This document shows positions 23,353 through 33,396 of a stretch of DNA of 64,000 nt, in pieces. Every line of letters starts with the position of its first letter. Position 1 is the first letter of the stretch. Made by a program: the position numbers and the translations under genes. This DNA comes from Brevundimonas vesicularis (GTDB lineage Bacteria; Pseudomonadota; Alphaproteobacteria; Caulobacterales; Caulobacteraceae): contig NZ_CP114278.1 of NCBI RefSeq assembly GCF_027105095.1, positions 1,860,001 through 1,924,000 on the forward strand, read 5' to 3'. The notes beneath the pieces are model-generated. The model was not told the DNA's origin, ran no database searches, and was given only the letters and a program-made list of their open reading frames with translations.

Positions 23353-24753
23353 TCAGGCCGCCTCGCGTCCAGCGTCCAGCGCCACGACGGTCAATTCCGG
23401 CCTCTGATCGTCGCAATCGTGCGGGGTCTTGTCCCAGACGTGCGGTTCGACCGCCAGCCGCCAGGCTGCATGGACGAAAGCCAGGCTGAGCAGCGCCCAG
23501 TATGCCGGCGCAACCAGCACATCGCCCAGTCGATAATCTAGCCCTGCCCGTCGTGCTCCGACCGCACAGCTCATCCAGGCGGCGATGACGCCCAGCGCCA
23601 GCACGCCTAGCGAGCCTCCGGGCAGGGGCGGCAGGACGCCGGACAGCGCCCAGACGGCGATAGCCAGAACCAGCCAGGCCAGCGTCGGGGCATGGGCGGC
23701 CGCCGAAAGGATCGCCGCGCCCAAGGTCATGACCAGCGACAAGCTCCCGCGTCGGCCCAAGGCGTTGGCACGCCGCGTATGCACGCCCCAGGTCTGCATA
23801 TAACCTTTCAGCCACCGGGTGCGCTGCGGCAGCCATCGGTCCATCGCGCCCGGCGGCGTCTCCCAGGTGGGACTGTCGATGACGTCGAGCTTCCAGCCTA
23901 GCGACCACAGGCGAAAGCCCAGGTCGGCGTCCTCGGTGACATTGTGCGCATCCCAGCCGCCTGCGCCACGCAGAGCCGTCATGCGGATATGGTTGCTGGT
24001 GCCGCCCAGCGGGAAGGGCAGGCCCAGCCGCGCCATGCCCGGCAAGGTCACTTCGAACAGGGCCGCATATTCAAAGGCGAACTGTCGATCCAGAAACCAG
24101 GAGCCAGCCTTGCCGGATGCTCGGATGCGAAGCGGTGCCTGAAGACAACCCAGCCGTGGCTGGGCCACGAAGCGCGCAGCCGCCTGACGGAGTTGTTGCG
24201 GATGCGGTCGATCCTCCGCGTCATAGATGGTGACCAGATCGCCCCGCGCGTGACCCAGGGCGTAGTTCAAAGCGCGCGGCTTGGTCTGGGGACTGCCCGG
24301 CGGCGCGATCAGGATTTTCAGCCACGACGGTTTGGGCGTCGCCTGGGCTGCGGCCAGGGTGACCTCATCATGCGCCTCAAGCACGATGAAGGCCTCTAGC
24401 CTGTGCGCCGGATAGTCGATCCGGCTGAGGTTGGCGATCAACTGCGGCGCCACGGCAGCCTCGTCATAAAGCGCTGCCAGAATGGTGTAGCGCGGCCATT
24501 CGATCGGACGCGGAACAGGCGCGGGGCGTCGCAGGCTGGCGACGCCGATAACGGCCTTCCAAAGCGCGCACACGACGAATGCGGCTTGGAACAACACCAA
24601 GGCGACGTCGAAAGCGGTTTCAGGCCAGCGGATCAGCGCCACGACGGAGGTCAGGATAAGCAGGATCAAGGTCGTGATCTGGAAACCGCTCCACGTGCGT
24701 CGCGAGGCGCCGTTTCTGCGGGGCCTGATCCCCGGATGCGCCCAATCCTTCAC
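23353..24753 (-). CDS. Membrane glycosyltransferase family 2 (cellulose synthase-like)
   Basis: I place the start at the GTG at 24753 (466 residues; a TTG at 24801 is also open). Two N-terminal membrane helices precede a GT-A domain with YDAEDRP, TEDADLGFRLW and QRTRW: the D,D,D,QxxRW set of processive enzymes such as cellulose, hyaluronan or poly-GlcNAc synthases. Three or four more membrane helices follow. It could make a surface polysaccharide, but no partner synthase subunit is next to it. It is divergent from the TetR gene (121 bases apart). Confidence 0.85.
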   Translation of the reverse strand: MKDWAHPGIRPRRNGASRRTWSGFQITTLILLILTSVVALIRWPETAFDVALVLFQAAFVVCALWKAVIGVASLRRPAPVPRPIEWPRYTILAALYDEAAVAPQLIANLSRIDYPAHRLEAFIVLEAHDEVTLAAAQATPKPSWLKILIAPPGSPQTKPRALNYALGHARGDLVTIYDAEDRPHPQQLRQAAARFVAQPRLGCLQAPLRIRASGKAGSWFLDRQFAFEYAALFEVTLPGMARLGLPFPLGGTSNHIRMTALRGAGGWDAHNVTEDADLGFRLWSLGWKLDVIDSPTWETPPGAMDRWLPQRTRWLKGYMQTWGVHTRRANALGRRGSLSLVMTLGAAILSAAAHAPTLAWLVLAIAVWALSGVLPPLPGGSLGVLALGVIAAWMSCAVGARRAGLDYRLGDVLVAPAYWALLSLAFVHAAWRLAVEPHVWDKTPHDCDDQRPELTVVALDAGREAA

Positions 24754-24873
24754 CGCATCCGCCCCCAAAGCACCACAACCTCTAATCGCTATTTGAAACA
24801 ACCGTGTTCTGCAAGTCGGTTGGCGTCCGGGACGGATTGTCGCTATTCAGGGCGCCTCACCCGGAGCAGCGGC

Positions 24874-25503
24874 TTGTCTGAACTTTCGAACGCCTCGCGC
24901 ACGACCCGAAAGCCCAAGGGCGAAGGCCATTCGCGGCGGGGCGAAATCCTGGCGGCGGCCGAGCGAATCTTTGTCGAGCACGGCTATGAAGGCGCGACGA
25001 TTCGCAAGATCGCGGACGAGGTCGGGTTGTCGTCCACGGCGCTCTATATGCATTTCCCGGACAAGGGCGCGATCCTGCAGGAAATCTGCCGTGACGCATT
25101 CGCCCGGTTGATCGCATCCAATGCCGCCGTCGCCGATGAGGCCGCGCCGCCAGAGCAGCGCCTGCGGCGGATGATCGAAGGCTACATCGACTTCGGTTTC
25201 GCCCATCCCAACGCCTATCGCCTGATCTATCTTACACGACCTGTCGAGGCGCGAGAGGGCGCGCAGGACGCGGCGCGCGAACTGGGCTCCAGCCTGTTCA
25301 CGACATTGGAAGCGACCGTCGGGGACGCCGTGACGGCCGGACGCATGAAGGGCGATCCCGCAACGATCGCCCAGGCGATCTGGGCTGCGGCGCACGGGAT
25401 CGTGTCTCTGATGATCACAAAGCCTTATTTCCCGTGGTCCGATCGGCAGGCGCTGGTTCGCACGACTCTGGACGCCCTGTTCGCCGGTCTTATCGAAGGA
25501 TGA
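24874..25503 (+). CDS. TetR/AcrR family regulator
   Basis: The best start is the TTG at 24874, seven bases after GGAG, giving 209 residues. The HTH lies in the first 70 residues: RRGEILAAAERIFVEHGYEGATIRKIADEVGLSSTALYMHFPDKGAIL. The C-terminal part resembles the WHG/TetR_C ligand domain (FAHPNAYRLIYLTRP). The stop overlaps the start of the ABC importer's binding-protein gene (ATGA), so it is transcribed with the importer and divergent from the glycosyltransferase. The ligand is unknown. Confidence 0.88.
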   Translation: MSELSNASRTTRKPKGEGHSRRGEILAAAERIFVEHGYEGATIRKIADEVGLSSTALYMHFPDKGAILQEICRDAFARLIASNAAVADEAAPPEQRLRRMIEGYIDFGFAHPNAYRLIYLTRPVEAREGAQDAARELGSSLFTTLEATVGDAVTAGRMKGDPATIAQAIWAAAHGIVSLMITKPYFPWSDRQALVRTTLDALFAGLIEG

Positions 25504-26300
25504 AGCGTGTCTGCGTCGCCTTGGCGGCTTTGGCTTTCAGCAGCAGCACGGCTCAGGCCAGGCCCTTGCGGATCATGGCGCTGGACCAGTGCGCCGACCA
25601 ATATGTGCTGGCTCTAGCGCCGGATGCGGACATCGCGCTGTCGCCGCGCGCCGACGATCCTGACGCCTGGCTGCGTCAGCAGGCGGTCGGTCACAGGCGT
25701 TTGCGTCCGACGCTCGAGGCCGCCGTGGGTTTTCAGCCCGACGTGGTGGTGCGCTACTGGGGCGGCGAACCGCGGCTGCTGGCAGCGCTGGCGCAGCGCG
25801 GGGTCAAGGTGGTCACGATCGATGACGCGGTCGACCTAGAGGGCGTACGCAGGAACATCCGAAACGTCGCGCGCGATCTGGATCAAATGCCGCGCGGACA
25901 GGCGTTAGAGCGACGGATGGACGGGAAGTTGGCCAAAGCGGCGCCGGTGAAGCGCTCGGCTGAGGCGCCGGTGGCTGTCTATCTGACCTCGGGAGGCTTC
26001 ACTGCGGGGCCAGGCACGCTGATGGATGCGATGATACGGGCGGCCGGATTTAGAAATCTGTCGGCCGCGCCCGGTTTTGGCGCGCTCAGCGTCGAGCGAA
26101 TCGCGCTTAACCCGCCGGTGCGATTTGTGCTCGGCTTCTTCGATCAGCTGCGCGCGGACCTGCGCGGACCGGGGCGGCATCCGGTCGTCGCGCGAGCGGC
26201 CGAGGGTCGAACGGCGGCGCGCCTGCCCGCCGCGACCTTGACCTGCCCGGCCTGGTTCGCCGCCGACGCGGTTGAGATGATGGCCAAGGGGCGGCCGTGA
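25500..26300 (+). CDS. ABC importer periplasmic binding protein (BtuF/siderophore type)
   Basis: The ATG at 25500 overlaps the TetR stop (ATGA), giving 266 residues. A signal peptide (residues 1-22, ending near AQA) precedes a class III binding fold: RIMALDQCADQYVLALAP, then GGEPRLLAALAQRGVKVV and a long connecting helix. No lipobox cysteine is present, so it should be soluble in the periplasm. The ligand is a corrinoid, haem or ferric siderophore by family. I see no cobalamin riboswitch upstream. Confidence 0.85.
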   Translation: MKRVCVALAALAFSSSTAQARPLRIMALDQCADQYVLALAPDADIALSPRADDPDAWLRQQAVGHRRLRPTLEAAVGFQPDVVVRYWGGEPRLLAALAQRGVKVVTIDDAVDLEGVRRNIRNVARDLDQMPRGQALERRMDGKLAKAAPVKRSAEAPVAVYLTSGGFTAGPGTLMDAMIRAAGFRNLSAAPGFGALSVERIALNPPVRFVLGFFDQLRADLRGPGRHPVVARAAEGRTAARLPAATLTCPAWFAADAVEMMAKGRP

Positions 26301-27286
26301 ACAGAACGGTTCGGCTCTGCCTGGTTCTGATCAGCTTAATCGTCGCGGCGCTGGCCTTGGCGGTGCTGGCCGGCGAGACGGCGTTCAGCGTCGATCAGTA
26401 TGCGGCGGCCTTCAGCGATCCGACATCCGGTCCGGCCGAGGTGCTATGGCAGGTGCGGGCGCCGCGCGCCGTCTGCGCCCTAATCGTCGGCGCGGCCCTG
26501 GGTTTGGCAGGGGCGGTGATGCAGGGGCTGTTGCGCAATCCGCTGGCCGATCCCGGCGTGCTGGGCGTGTCGGCGACGGCGGCCCTGGGCGCGGCGCTGG
26601 CGATCGTCCTTGGCGCTGCGGCCGTGCCGGGACTGGTCGAGGTGTCGGCCTTGGCGGGTGCGGCGCTGGCGGGCGGACTGTTGATCGCGGCGTCGAGGGC
26701 CATGCGGGCGCCCGAGGCCCTGATCCTGTTCGGGGTGGCGCTGTCCAGTTTCGCAGGCGCGGCGACGGCCTTGATCTTCAACCTGTCGCCGTCGCCGATC
26801 GCCTCGGCCGAGGTCATGTCCTGGCTGCTGGGATCGGTGCAGAACCGAAGCTGGGTCGATGTGGCTTGGGTGACCCCGGCCGTCATCGTCGCGGGCGTCT
26901 TCGCTGCCTTGTCGGGCGCCGGTCTGCGGATGCTGACCCTGGGTGCCGAGGGGGCGGCGGCGTCCGGACTGAACATGGGGCGGTTGCGGGCCTTCGCCCT
27001 GATCGCGGCGGCCTTGGCCACAGGGGCGGCAGTGGCGGTGGCGGGCGTGATCGGGTTCGTGGGCCTGGCCGCGCCGCATCTGGTGCGCGCGGCGGTGCGG
27101 GGTGATGCGAAGCGAATCCTGGCGCCCTCGGCGCTGGCGGGCGGACTGATGCTGATCGTCGCGGACCTGTTGGCGCGACTGACGCCGACGGATCAGGAAC
27201 TGAAGCTGGGCGTGTTCACCGCCCTGATCGGCGCGCCCCTGTTCGCCCTGATCGCGTGGCGAGCGGCGCGGGAGTGGCGGCTGTGA
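26297..27286 (+). CDS. FecCD/BtuC-type ABC permease
   Basis: A 329-residue protein with about ten membrane helices. It starts at a GTG overlapping the binding-protein stop (GTGA). QVRAPRAVCALIVGAALGLAGAVMQGLLRNPLADPGVLGVSATAALG (about 52-98) is the FecCD signature, and GFVGLAAPHLVR (about 255-266) is the coupling region for the ATPase. It forms the inner-membrane channel with the ATPase gene that follows. Confidence 0.93.
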   Translation: MNRTVRLCLVLISLIVAALALAVLAGETAFSVDQYAAAFSDPTSGPAEVLWQVRAPRAVCALIVGAALGLAGAVMQGLLRNPLADPGVLGVSATAALGAALAIVLGAAAVPGLVEVSALAGAALAGGLLIAASRAMRAPEALILFGVALSSFAGAATALIFNLSPSPIASAEVMSWLLGSVQNRSWVDVAWVTPAVIVAGVFAALSGAGLRMLTLGAEGAAASGLNMGRLRAFALIAAALATGAAVAVAGVIGFVGLAAPHLVRAAVRGDAKRILAPSALAGGLMLIVADLLARLTPTDQELKLGVFTALIGAPLFALIAWRAAREWRL

Positions 27287-28038
27287 GCCTGTTGGCGCTG
27301 GAGAACATTCAGGCGCGACTGGGCAAGGCCGTCGTGCTGGATGGGGTAAGCCTGTCGGTCATGGCGGGCGAGATCGTGGCCCTGTGCGGGCCGAACGGCG
27401 CGGGCAAGAGCAGCGCGATCCGCGCCGCTGCGGGCCTGCTGGAGACGACCGGCGGACAAATCAGGTTGGGCGGCGCGGACATTGTCGATCTGTCCCATCG
27501 CCAGCGGGCGGAACGCGTCGCCTATCTGCCGCAGGAACGGCGCATCGCCTGGAATCTGCCGGCGGCAGAGGTGGCGGCGCTCGGCGCGCCGTTTCTGTCT
27601 GGCGCTGATGCGCTGGCGCGCGCGCGAACCGCTCTGGACGAAGTCGGCGCCGGTCATCTGGCGGACCGTGGCGTTGCGGAGATGTCGGGCGGCGAGCGTG
27701 CGCGGGTTCTGCTGGCGCGCGCCCTTGTCGTCGATGCGCCGCTGCTGCTGGCCGACGAGCCGATCGCCGGGCTGGACCCGGATGCGCAGCGTCTGGTGCT
27801 GGAGCGCCTGAGGGCGCGCGCTGACGATGGGGCAGGGGTGCTGGTCAGCCTTCACGACCTGACCCTGGCTGCCACCGTCGCGGATCGCATCGTCGTGCTG
27901 GATCGGGGGCGAGACGTTGCTGACGCCCCACCGATCCAGGCCCTGTCGCCCGCCGTCCTGCGGGAGGTCTTCGGGCTGGACGGCGCGTGGATCGAGGGAC
28001 CGAACGGGCCGCTGCTGGCGGCCCGCCGGGCTCAGTAG
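27283..28038 (+). CDS. ABC importer ATP-binding protein (BtuD/FepC type)
   Basis: I use the GTG at 27283 (251 residues), which overlaps the permease stop (GTGA), in place of an upstream start at 27256. Walker A is GPNGAGKSS (about 36-44), the signature is MSGGERARV (about 131-139), Walker B is LLLADEP (about 152-158), and the H-loop is SLHDL. It powers uptake together with the two genes before it. Its 3' end overlaps the converging transglycosylase gene by 7 bases. Confidence 0.93.
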   Translation: MSLLALENIQARLGKAVVLDGVSLSVMAGEIVALCGPNGAGKSSAIRAAAGLLETTGGQIRLGGADIVDLSHRQRAERVAYLPQERRIAWNLPAAEVAALGAPFLSGADALARARTALDEVGAGHLADRGVAEMSGGERARVLLARALVVDAPLLLADEPIAGLDPDAQRLVLERLRARADDGAGVLVSLHDLTLAATVADRIVVLDRGRDVADAPPIQALSPAVLREVFGLDGAWIEGPNGPLLAARRAQ

Positions 28039-30110
28039 GCGATGTAGGGCCGCGCGCCGGCCGCCAATCCGCGCGAAATGTCGGCCGACGGCGTCAGCGG
28101 CGCCGTGCCGCCGTTCAGGCGCGCCTTGTAGACCGCCATGTTCTCCATCACCCGCATCATGTAGTTGCGCGTCTCGGTGAAGGGCGCGCACTCGATGAAG
28201 TCGATGGTCTTGATCGCATCGCCGCGCGGGTCGCCGCAACGGGCGATCCACTGGCTGGGGCGCGCCGGTCCGGCGTTATAGCCGACCGTCGCCAGCAGCA
28301 TGGAGCCGTTGTTCGCCGCCATCAGCTCGCCCAAGTGGTAGCTGCCCAGGGTCATGTTGTAGTCGGGATCCCACAACTGCTCGGCGGAATAGCTCATGCC
28401 CAGACGGCGGGCGACGCCGGAGGCCGTGGACGGCAGGAACTGCATCATGCCGCGCGCATCGGCGCCGGAGCGAGCGCGGGGATCGAAGCTGGATTCCTGT
28501 CGCGTGATCGCCTGGGTGAACTCCAGCGGGGCGGCGCCGGCGACCTGGGGCGGGATGCGGACGGGATACATGCGCTCGGGCATGACGAAGCCCCGCTGGC
28601 TGGCGGCGCGGCCCACCATCATGGCGGTGAAACCCTCGCCATAGCCGCGCGACAGGTCCATCAGCAGGGCCAGGTCGTTGATGGTCGGCAGGTCGTTGTC
28701 CAGCTGATAGGCGAAGACGCGCAGCAGGCTCATTTCGCCCGTCTCGCCCAAGATGCGCGTGGCGCGGACGATCTCATTGCCTTCGAAGCGGGCGATATCT
28801 GCTTGGGACGGCACAGGTTCGCCGGGCAGCTGAAGCGTGGTCATGCCCGCCTTCTCGGCCGCCAACTGCCCATAGAAGGTCTGCCAGTGCTGGGCGCCGT
28901 TACGATAGTAGGCGAGGGCGGCGTCGCGTTCGCCGCGCGCCTCGGCGGCGCGACCCAGCCAGTAGAAGGCGCGGCCCTGAGTGATCGGCGTGGATGAGGC
29001 GGTGCGCAGGGCTTCGAAGTGGCGGGCGGCGACTTCGGGCTGGTTCAGCTTGGTCAGGGCGACCCAACCGGCGAAAAACTCGGCGTCCACCATCCGGTCA
29101 CCCGAGCTGAAGCCGTGACCGTTCATGGCGTCATAGGCCGCGCGCCAGTTGCCCTGTTGCAGGGCGTCGAGGAAGTAGTTGCGGCGCTCGCTCCACAGGG
29201 TGTTGTCGCCGGTCGTATGGCCCGGCGCCGGCGGAAGATTGGCCAGCAGAGCAAAGCCTTCGGACTGCCGATTTTGCGATCGCAGCAGGCGAACGCGCTC
29301 CAGCACGACAGCCGGATCGGCGGCCTGGGCCGGCGTCAGATTGGCGACGACGGCGTCGGGGCTGTAGGCCGAGCGAAGGGTCATGACCGTGTTCGCGATG
29401 GCGGCGCGATCGGGCGAGACCAGATTGATCATGCTGCGCGTCGCCGGTCCGTGCGGACCGAGCAGCAGCATGTTCAGCCGCGTCTCGTGATCGGCGGGCG
29501 TCAACCAGGAGCCCCATTGGCTGAGGATACGCGATTGCGGCGCGTCATCGAACGACCGGGTGCGCCACCAGTCGCGGACCAGGACGCGCGCCTCATCCTG
29601 ACGGCCGCGCTGCTGCAGCGCGGAGGCATAGGCGATGGCGCCCTCGACCGTCGTCGGCTTTCCGTCGGACATCAGGGCCAGGGCCGCGTCCGCGCCCATG
29701 CCGGAGCGGTCCAGCACCTTTTCGGCGGCGGCGCGTCTTGATTCGCCGCGCGGCCATCCCGCCAGATCGGATTGACCGCGCGCGAGGTCAGAGTAGGACA
29801 GTTGCTCGCCCGAGGTGTCGATCAGCGCCCATTCGACCAGTTTGCGAGCAGAGGCGTCCCTGATCTGCGACATGGCGGACTGGGCGCCGAACACGTCGCG
29901 CGCACGGGCAGCCGCCAGCCCCTGACGAAACAGCGCCGTGTCCTGATCGTTCAGCACGCGGCCCTGATATGTCGCCGAATAGCCGGGCACTGACGAAGAC
30001 GCCGAGGCATAGGGCACAGGCTGGGTAGGCAGGACGTCCTGCGGGTTCGGCGCAAGAACGGCGAGGGCCGCCGCCAGACTGGTCGCGATCATGATCTGTC
30101 CTGTTCCCAT
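28032..30110 (-). CDS. Soluble lytic murein transglycosylase (Slt-type)
   Basis: A 692-residue exported protein; the ATG at 30110 is used, and one at 30092 with an AGGA site is an alternative. A signal peptide is followed by a long alpha-solenoid of TPR-like helices. The C-terminal SLT domain has [25 protein letters not shown], with the catalytic Glu in QESSF (near residue 540), then GSYHLGELM and [10 protein letters not shown]. It cuts peptidoglycan to 1,6-anhydro-MurNAc products in the periplasm. The length matches Slt70 (about 645-700). Confidence 0.92.
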   Translation of the reverse strand: MGTGQIMIATSLAAALAVLAPNPQDVLPTQPVPYASASSSVPGYSATYQGRVLNDQDTALFRQGLAAARARDVFGAQSAMSQIRDASARKLVEWALIDTSGEQLSYSDLARGQSDLAGWPRGESRRAAAEKVLDRSGMGADAALALMSDGKPTTVEGAIAYASALQQRGRQDEARVLVRDWWRTRSFDDAPQSRILSQWGSWLTPADHETRLNMLLLGPHGPATRSMINLVSPDRAAIANTVMTLRSAYSPDAVVANLTPAQAADPAVVLERVRLLRSQNRQSEGFALLANLPPAPGHTTGDNTLWSERRNYFLDALQQGNWRAAYDAMNGHGFSSGDRMVDAEFFAGWVALTKLNQPEVAARHFEALRTASSTPITQGRAFYWLGRAAEARGERDAALAYYRNGAQHWQTFYGQLAAEKAGMTTLQLPGEPVPSQADIARFEGNEIVRATRILGETGEMSLLRVFAYQLDNDLPTINDLALLMDLSRGYGEGFTAMMVGRAASQRGFVMPERMYPVRIPPQVAGAAPLEFTQAITRQESSFDPRARSGADARGMMQFLPSTASGVARRLGMSYSAEQLWDPDYNMTLGSYHLGELMAANNGSMLLATVGYNAGPARPSQWIARCGDPRGDAIKTIDFIECAPFTETRNYMMRVMENMAVYKARLNGGTAPLTPSADISRGLAAGARPYIAY

Positions 30111-30217
30111 TCAATCCCGGTTGCGGCGGAGCCGCTGGCGACCTAACGTCCCGCGCTCATTGCAAAGGCGATGAACATCCGTCCATCGTCACTCCCCACG
30201 CAGGCCAGCTTAGTCTC

Positions 30218-31102
30218 ATGAACGCCCCCTTGTTCAAGGGCGTGATCACCGCCCTGATCACACCACTTCGTGACGGAAACGTGGACGAAGCCGCATTCGC
30301 CAAACTGCTCGAGCGTCAGATCGCCGCAGGGGTTCACGGCGTCGTCCCGATGGGCACGACGGGCGAGGGCGCCAGCATGGATCTGGATGAGCACAAGCAC
30401 GTCATAGAACTGTGCGTGCGTCTGACGGCCGGGCGCATCGCCGTCATCGCCGGCACCGGATCGCCCTATACCAAGGAAGCCATCGACCTGACCCGCCACG
30501 CCAAGACGGTGGGCGCCGATGGGGCTTTGATCGTGACGCCGTATTATATTCGCCCGTCCCAGGCGGGCATGGCGGCCCATTTCGAAGCGGTGGCCGACGC
30601 GGTTCAACTGCCGATCCTGCTTTACAATGTGCCGGGCCGGACGGGGGCCGATCTGTCCAATGAGACAGTGGCGCGGCTGGCGGCCCACCCCAACATCGTC
30701 GGCATCAAGGACGCCACGGGCGACATGAGCCGTGTCAGCTGGATGCGCGCAAACATCGATGGCCAGTTCGACCTGATCTCGGGCGACGACCCCAGCTATC
30801 TCGGCTACCACGCCCATGGCGGCGTCGGCCTGATCTCGGTGGCGTCCAATGTCGCGCCCGAGGCCATGGTCGCCTTACACAATGCGATGACCGCCGGAGA
30901 TTATGCCACAGCACGGGATTGGCAGGACCGACTGATCAGTCTGTGCAAGGCGTTGTTCCTAGACAACTCGCCCGCGCCGACGAAATACGCCCTGGCCAAG
31001 CTTGGCTTGTGCAATGAGGAGGCGCGTCTGCCGCTGTCGCCGACTTCCGATGCGGTCAAACCCTTTATCGACCGCGCCATGGCGGCGGCGGGCGTTATCT
31101 GA
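30218..31102 (+). CDS. dapA: 4-hydroxy-tetrahydrodipicolinate synthase
   Basis: A 294-residue TIM-barrel aldolase. The Schiff-base lysine is in GIKDATGD (Lys164), Tyr136 is in LYNVPGRTG, and the pyruvate-binding TTGE is at 47-50. It condenses pyruvate with aspartate semialdehyde, the first step of the lysine/meso-DAP branch, and so feeds peptidoglycan. Its stop shares one base with the smpB start (TGATG). Confidence 0.97.
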   Translation: MNAPLFKGVITALITPLRDGNVDEAAFAKLLERQIAAGVHGVVPMGTTGEGASMDLDEHKHVIELCVRLTAGRIAVIAGTGSPYTKEAIDLTRHAKTVGADGALIVTPYYIRPSQAGMAAHFEAVADAVQLPILLYNVPGRTGADLSNETVARLAAHPNIVGIKDATGDMSRVSWMRANIDGQFDLISGDDPSYLGYHAHGGVGLISVASNVAPEAMVALHNAMTAGDYATARDWQDRLISLCKALFLDNSPAPTKYALAKLGLCNEEARLPLSPTSDAVKPFIDRAMAAAGVI

Positions 31103-31575
31103 TGGCCCCCAAGCCGCAATCGAAGTCCAAGGTCATCGCTGAAAACCGCCGCGCGCGGTTCGACTATTTCCTGGAAGACAATATCGAGGCCGGGATCCAA
31201 CTGCTGGGCACCGAGATCAAGGCGTTGCGCGACGGCCGGGCCAATATCGCCGAAAGCTATGCGGCGGTGGAGGGGCGCGAGATCGTGCTGATCAACGCCG
31301 ATATCCCGCCGTACAAACAGGCAAACCGCTTCAACCACGAGCCGCGCCGACCCCGTAAGCTGCTGCTGCACAGAAAGCAGATCGACAAGTTGATGGGGGC
31401 GGTTCAGCGCGACGGCCAGACCATCATTCCGCTGAAGCTCTATCTGAACGATGCAGGCAAGGCGAAGCTGGAGATCGCGTTGGCCAAGGGCAAGAAGCTG
31501 CACGACAAGCGCGAGGCTTCGGCCGAACGCGACTGGCAGCGCGACAAGGCCCGCCTGATGCGTGACAAGGGCTGA
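31102..31575 (+). CDS. smpB: SsrA-binding protein SmpB
   Basis: A 157-residue OB-fold protein. Conserved parts include [33 protein letters not shown] (about 10-43), [20 protein letters not shown], and the basic tail [19 protein letters not shown] that enters the ribosome decoding site. It brings tmRNA to stalled ribosomes. It is coupled to dapA by a one-base overlap. The tmRNA gene itself is not in this window. Confidence 0.97.
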   Translation: MAPKPQSKSKVIAENRRARFDYFLEDNIEAGIQLLGTEIKALRDGRANIAESYAAVEGREIVLINADIPPYKQANRFNHEPRRPRKLLLHRKQIDKLMGAVQRDGQTIIPLKLYLNDAGKAKLEIALAKGKKLHDKREASAERDWQRDKARLMRDKG

Positions 31576-31578
31576 GGC

Positions 31579-32217
31579 TCAGGCCTCGATCATGGTTCGG
31601 GCGCGCGCGAAGATATCCTCAAACATCTGCGGCGTCAGGCGACCGGTGTTCGTGTTCAGGCGGGAACAGTGATAGCTGTTCAGAATGACGTAGCCGCCGG
31701 CTTCGCCCTGCGCCCCGTGACCCGCCGGCATCGCTGACGCAGGCCGTCCGAACGCTTTCAGGATATTGCGGCGCGAGACGTCGCCCAAGGTCACGATCAC
31801 CTTCAGATTCGGCAGCAGTTTGAGCCGGTCGATCAGGAAGGGACGGCAGGTCGTTTCCTCGATCGGCAGGGGCTTGTTCGCCGGCGGGGCGCACCGGACC
31901 GCATTGGTGATCATGCAGTCCGTCAGCGTCAGGTCATCGTCGCCGTTGGGATCGTAATGGCCGTGCGCAAACCCGGCCTTCTTCAGGGTGTCGTACAACA
32001 GCCAGCCGGCGTGATCGCCAGTGAAGGGACGTCCCGTCCGGTTGGCGCCGGTTCGGCCGGGCGCGAGGCCGGCGATCAGCAGACGCGCGTTCGGATCGCC
32101 GAACGAGGGGGCCGGTCCGTTCCACCAGTCTGGATTCTGGCGAGCATTCTCCTGACGATAGGCGACCAAGCGAGGACATAGGGGGCAGTCGCGAGGCGGT
32201 TCGGGCGTCAGGGTCAT
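31579..32217 (-). CDS. Uracil-DNA glycosylase family 5 (UdgB-type)
   Basis: A 212-residue Fe-S uracil-DNA glycosylase. Motif A is LIAGLAPGRTGANRTGRPFTGDHAG (about 46-70), and cysteines at CPLCPR (about 11-14), NAVRC and TCRPF fit the four Fe-S ligands. The motif C-like segment is LNSYHCSRLN near the C-terminus. It removes uracil, and in this family also other deaminated bases, from DNA. It overlaps the NYN protein gene by four bases. Confidence 0.9.
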   Translation of the reverse strand: MTLTPEPPRDCPLCPRLVAYRQENARQNPDWWNGPAPSFGDPNARLLIAGLAPGRTGANRTGRPFTGDHAGWLLYDTLKKAGFAHGHYDPNGDDDLTLTDCMITNAVRCAPPANKPLPIEETTCRPFLIDRLKLLPNLKVIVTLGDVSRRNILKAFGRPASAMPAGHGAQGEAGGYVILNSYHCSRLNTNTGRLTPQMFEDIFARARTMIEA

Positions 32218-32750
32218 TGGGCGGCCTTCGGGCGGCCGAAGTCGGCCATCAGATCGTTCAGGTCCAGGAAGTCGTCGGCCTGACGACGCAGTTCGTCAGC
32301 GATATGCGGCGGCTGGGTCTTCTGGGTCGAGATGACAGTGACCCGCACGCCCTTGGCCTGGATCGCCTGAACCACACGCCTGAAGTCGCCATCGCCGGAG
32401 AACAGCACCGCATGGTCGATGTGCGGAGCCAGCTCCAGCATGTCCACCGCGATCTCGATGTCCATATTGCCTTTGATCCGGCTGTGGCCGCTATTGTCCG
32501 TGAACCGCTTCACCGGCTTGGTGACGACCGAAAAGCCGTTGTAGTCGAGCCAGTCCACCAGCGGCTTCACCGGCGAGAATTCTTCGCCCTCGACCACGGC
32601 CGTATAGTAGTATGCACGCGTCAGGATGGACCTCTCGCGGAACCAGTCCAGCATCCGCCGGAAATCCATGTCGTGCTGCAAGGCTCGGGCTGCGGAGTAG
32701 AGGTTGGAGCCATCGATAAAGATCGCCAGCCGGTCGTTGGGATGAAACAT
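32214..32750 (-). CDS. NYN-domain (LabA/DUF88-like) protein
   Basis: I use the ATG at 32750 (178 residues). The PIN-like NYN fold shows AIFIDGSNLYSAAR (about 8-21), KGNMDIEIAVDML (about 93-105) and VLFSGDGDFRRVVQ (about 114-127); these aspartates form the metal site of a predicted RNA nuclease. A C-terminal extension ends in DLNDLMADFG. Its start codon overlaps the folK start codon on the other strand (CATG at 32748-32751). The target RNA is unknown. Confidence 0.88.
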   Translation of the reverse strand: MFHPNDRLAIFIDGSNLYSAARALQHDMDFRRMLDWFRERSILTRAYYYTAVVEGEEFSPVKPLVDWLDYNGFSVVTKPVKRFTDNSGHSRIKGNMDIEIAVDMLELAPHIDHAVLFSGDGDFRRVVQAIQAKGVRVTVISTQKTQPPHIADELRRQADDFLDLNDLMADFGRPKAAQ

Positions 32751-33312
32751 GGTCGAAGCCGTGGAAAAAGATAAAAAATCGGATCGCGCGGTCGCCGTCG
32801 GAATCGATGACGGGTTCGACCTGAATGATGCAGTCATCGTGGCCCTGGGCTGCAATGACAAGGGGGCATGGTCTTCCTGCACCGAAGCGCTGGAGGCGGC
32901 GCTCGCGCGTTTTCGCAGCGAGGGGATTGATGTCGTCGCACGCTCGTCGTGGTGGTCGTCCCAGGCCTGGCCCGATCCGCACGACCCAGCCTTTCTGAAT
33001 GGCGTGGTCATCGTACGCACAGAACACGATCCGCATGCTCTGATGGCGGCGCTCGGCCGGATCGAGGACGCGTTCGGCCGCGAGCGGTCGGTTCGCAATG
33101 CGCCGCGGACGCTGGATCTGGACCTGATCGCCTACGGACGATTGAGCGGTGATCTGCAGGGGTTGATCCTGCCCCATCCCCGCGCGGCCGAGCGCCGGTT
33201 CGTCATGGGCCCCATCGCCGAGATCGCTCCGGCGTGGACGCATCCGCATGGCCGGACCGCGAGCGATCTGGCCGCTTCCGCCTCCATCGGCGCCGACGCT
33301 CGCCCGAGCTGA
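32749..33312 (+). CDS. folK: 2-amino-4-hydroxy-6-hydroxymethyldihydropteridine diphosphokinase
   Basis: A 187-residue HPPK. VIVALGCNDKG (about 29-39) is the N-terminal strand and loop, and the signature RNAPRTLDLDLIAYG lies at about 115-129 with the ATP and metal-binding aspartates. It diphosphorylates the pterin precursor of folate. It has an unusual hydrophilic extension of about 27 residues before the domain. I see no ATG closer to the domain, so the ATG at 32749 stands. Confidence 0.9.
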   Translation: MVEAVEKDKKSDRAVAVGIDDGFDLNDAVIVALGCNDKGAWSSCTEALEAALARFRSEGIDVVARSSWWSSQAWPDPHDPAFLNGVVIVRTEHDPHALMAALGRIEDAFGRERSVRNAPRTLDLDLIAYGRLSGDLQGLILPHPRAAERRFVMGPIAEIAPAWTHPHGRTASDLAASASIGADARPS

Positions 33313-33336
33313 CGCCCAACTTCCGCCCCTGTGGCG

Positions 33337-33365
33337 TTGCAAAAAGCCATCCTCATCTGTATTTG
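33337..33365 (+). promoter_or_regulatory. Possible promoter of rpoZ-rsh
   Basis: TTGCAA (33337-33342) and TATTTG (33360-33365) with a 17-base spacer lie 31 bases before the rpoZ start in the 84-base gap after folK. Each box matches the consensus only partly, so this is tentative. Confidence 0.35.
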
Positions 33366-33396
33366 ACGCGGTTCTCCCCCGCGTTCGAGGAATTTC

